Part shown: one piece after another, positions 5,344 to 7,064 of the stretch | Layout: every line of letters starts with the position of its first letter | Position numbering within the stretch: position 1 is the first letter of the stretch | Source: Deltaproteobacteria bacterium | Lineage (GTDB): Bacteria; Desulfobacterota; Binatia; Binatales; Binataceae | Reading direction: 5' to 3' | DNA: 7,064 nt | Assembly (NCBI GenBank): GCA_021780585.1 | Contig: JAJXYM010000418.1 | Location: 1-7,064 of the forward strand | Position numbers and translations under genes: made by a program | The notes under the pieces: model-generated | Database searches by the model: none | The model's input: only the letters and a program-made list of their open reading frames with translations | Told to the model about the DNA's origin: nothing

Positions 5344-6888
5344 GTGAAGCCTTTCCAGATTTACAATTCGCTGACCCGCGCGGTCGAGGAGTTCGTCCCG
5401 CTCAAGCCCGGAGTCGTAACCTTCTACTCGTGCGGACCGACCGTCTATCTGCCGCAGCATCTGGGCAATATGCGCGCGTATGTGTTCGTGGACACGCTCA
5501 AGCGCGCGCTCCGCTTCAACGGCTACGACGTGCGCCACGTGATGAATATCACCGACGTCGGCCATATGACGTCGGACGCCGACGCGGGCGAGGACAAGAT
5601 CGAAAAGACCGCGCGCGCCCAAGGCAAGTCCCCGCGCGAGGTCGCCGATTTCTATATCGCGCAGTTCAAGCGCGATTGCGCGGCGCTGAATATCGAATTG
5701 CCGCCTGACGCGCCCGCCGGCGATAATCCGACGCCGCCGCAAAGCGCGCTGTGCCGCGCGACCGACAATATCGACGCGATGATCGCGGTGACGCTGCGAA
5801 TTATCGCGAACGGCTTCGGCTACGTCACGCCGTCGGGCGTCTACTTCGACGTTGAAAAGTGGCGCGGTCCCGGCGGCGCGGGCCGGCTCGCGCGCCAGAG
5901 CCTCGCCGAGCAGCACGCCGGGCAGCGGCTGGAGCATTCGCCGGACAAAAAGAGTCCGCACGATTTCGCGCTCTGGGTGCTGAATCAGCCGAACCATCTG
6001 ATGCAATGGGAATCGCCGTGGGGGCGCGGCTATCCCGGATGGCATATCGAATGCTCGGCGATGTCGATGAAGTATCTGGGCGAGACGCTGGATCTCCATT
6101 CGGGCGGCCTCGACCATATTCCGGTGCATCACGAGAACGAGATTGCGCAGTCCGAGAGCGCGACCGGCCATCCGTTCGCGCGCTATTTCGTGCATAACGC
6201 GTTTCTGGTCGGGATGGAGGGGGCGAAGATTTCGAAGAGCGCCGGCCGCTTCCCGGTGCTGGATGATTTGATTGCGGAGGGAATCAATCCGCTCGCCTTC
6301 CGCGTGCTCTGCCTCGGCGCGAAATATCGATCCGAGCTTGCGTTCAGCCTCGATTCGGTGCGCGCCGCGCAAAAAACTCTCGATTATCTTGACGAGTTTT
6401 GCCGTAACGCGCGCCGGGCCGAAAATGAAGGTAATCAGAATCTAGAACTGAGCGAATCTGAAGACGAAATCGATGAAGCGGTAGTCAGAGATGTACCTTG
6501 GGCCGGCGAGTATCTCGAGCGATTTGAACTTGAGCTGAACAACGACCTGAACACACCGCGGGCGTTGGCGATCGCTCTGGAAGCAGTTGGCGAAGCCTAT
6601 CGTCGGCGCGATTTCGGAGCCGTGAATTTACTATTCCTCTTCGATACCGTTCTGGGGTTGGACCTTAAAACGCGACTCGAGGAAAGTTCGGGCGATCAGA
6701 GAGTTTTTGGCTTGCTTAAATTAGAGAGATTACAAAAGGAACGCGAACGCGCCCGCCTCGAACGAAATTTTAAGCGCGCTGATGAGCTTCGGGTAGAAAT
6801 CAATCGGGAAGCTGATGAACTCGGCTATGAGTTGCGCGATACTCCGGGCGGGCAGTCGATACTCACGCCGAAGCGGCGTCGGTCTTGA
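5344..6888 (+). CDS. cysS: Cysteinyl-tRNA synthetase
   Basis: A 514-residue class I synthetase that activates cysteine and charges tRNA-Cys. The N-terminus KPFQIYNSLTR and SCGPTVY (29-35) match the family. The HIGH-type motif is HLGN at 39-42, and the KMSKS-type loop is KISKSAGRF at 295-303. The zinc ligands of the family are present: Cys30, Cys237 (WHIECSAM), His262 and Glu266 (HHENE). Motifs such as NITDVGHMTSDADAGEDK at 68-85 and GGLDHIPVHHENEIAQSE at 254-271 mark the subtype with DHIPVHH instead of DLxFPHH, which I associate with several uncultivated lineages and divergent bacteria. The tail holds the helical anticodon-binding region, with ELNNDLNTPRALA at 397-409 and ERARLERNFKRADELR at 468-483. 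From about codon 345 base composition changes sharply toward A and T, with rarer codons (aga, tta, cta). The GTG start fits the family; no strong ribosome binding site is seen. Confidence 0.95.
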   Translation: MKPFQIYNSLTRAVEEFVPLKPGVVTFYSCGPTVYLPQHLGNMRAYVFVDTLKRALRFNGYDVRHVMNITDVGHMTSDADAGEDKIEKTARAQGKSPREVADFYIAQFKRDCAALNIELPPDAPAGDNPTPPQSALCRATDNIDAMIAVTLRIIANGFGYVTPSGVYFDVEKWRGPGGAGRLARQSLAEQHAGQRLEHSPDKKSPHDFALWVLNQPNHLMQWESPWGRGYPGWHIECSAMSMKYLGETLDLHSGGLDHIPVHHENEIAQSESATGHPFARYFVHNAFLVGMEGAKISKSAGRFPVLDDLIAEGINPLAFRVLCLGAKYRSELAFSLDSVRAAQKTLDYLDEFCRNARRAENEGNQNLELSESEDEIDEAVVRDVPWAGEYLERFELELNNDLNTPRALAIALEAVGEAYRRRDFGAVNLLFLFDTVLGLDLKTRLEESSGDQRVFGLLKLERLQKERERARLERNFKRADELRVEINREADELGYELRDTPGGQSILTPKRRRS

Positions 6889-6914
6889 GTAATTGGCGAA
6901 GCGTTTCGTACAAT
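6885..6914 (+). promoter_or_regulatory. Sigma70-like promoter over the cysS stop
   Basis: TTGAGT at 6885-6890 overlaps the cysS stop codon (6886-6888) and stands 18 bases from TACAAT at 6909-6914, which matches the -10 consensus at five of six positions. It would start transcription near 6921, about 30 bases before the ATG at 6952, and so give the following ATPase gene its own promoter. Confidence 0.5.
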
Positions 6915-6951
6915 CCGGGCGAAATCCGGCCGTGCAATAAAAAGGTGAGCG

Positions 6952-7064
6952 ATGGCGATTGAACTGAAAAAATTCGATACCCGAATGCAGGGCAGCCATG
7001 AAGGCCCCGAGGTTCGTCATCTCGACCCCGGCAACACTCCCTATTACCTGCCGATCGCCGACGA
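6952..7064 (+). CDS. Probable MoxR-family (CbbQ/NirQ/NorQ-like) ATPase, 5' end
   Basis: Only the first 37 complete codons are in the window, running open to the right edge. The start is well supported: ATG at 6952 behind AAAGGTGA (6941-6948), with a promoter-like element just upstream. The visible sequence ends in PGNTPYYLPIADE-like residues (the last codon is cut after GA). This resembles the segment that precedes the Walker A region in CbbQ/NirQ/NorQ-type AAA+ ATPases of the MoxR family, where (P)YYxPVGDE is common. Such ATPases work with a VWA-domain CbbO/NorD-type partner to activate Rubisco or metalloenzymes. No Walker motif is visible, so this rests on a short N-terminal likeness. That a gene begins here is nearly certain; its family is a moderate guess. 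Confidence 0.5.
   Translation, partial: MAIELKKFDTRMQGSHEGPEVRHLDPGNTPYYLPIAD

Noticed and set aside
5233..6372. A 379-codon minus-strand open frame opposite cysS
   Set aside because: Shadow of cysS. It covers only the high-GC part and begins where the low-GC tail starts, which supports a composition artefact.

Overview
This is a GC-rich, gene-dense bacterial chromosomal window. Codons end strongly in G or C, and four of the eight genes appear to start with GTG. No tRNA, rRNA, CRISPR array, insertion sequence or phage gene was seen. The content is housekeeping plus Fe-S and redox genes. The style (high GC, LutB, a QueG with HEAT-like tail, a cysteinyl-tRNA synthetase of the 'DHIPVHH' type, a probable CbbQ/NorQ-type ATPase) suggests an uncultivated, deltaproteobacteria-like or Binatota-like lineage. 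That placement is a guess from gene style only.

Left third, minus strand, reading right to left: queG (epoxyqueuosine reductase), a SirB1-type transglutaminase-like/TPR protein, then the first 249 codons of lutB (Fe-S lactate-utilisation protein), which runs off the left edge. The gaps are about 42 and 46 bp, so the three may be co-transcribed. A 12-bp all-GC hairpin fills most of the gap between the SirB1-type gene and lutB.

Centre and right, plus strand: a divergent intergenic region, then erpA (A-type Fe-S carrier), fabG (3-oxoacyl-ACP reductase family), a good sigma70-like promoter, and a small protein that is only the regulatory domain of 2-isopropylmalate/citramalate synthases. A DUF393 (YuxK/DCC-type) protein overlapping or abutting it follows, then cysS, a second sigma70-like promoter overlapping the cysS stop codon, and the first 37 codons of a probable MoxR-family (CbbQ/NirQ/NorQ-like) ATPase.

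How they may work together: LutB and QueG both carry 4Fe-4S clusters, and an Fe-S carrier gene lies divergently next to them. This fits a local Fe-S theme but does not prove one. The most unusual items are the free-standing LeuA-type regulatory domain with no catalytic barrel, and an abrupt composition change inside cysS: G/C at third positions falls from about 82% in sampled 5' lines to 50% in the 3' third, as if the C-terminal part had a different history. I found no convincing new multi-gene defence or mobile system here.
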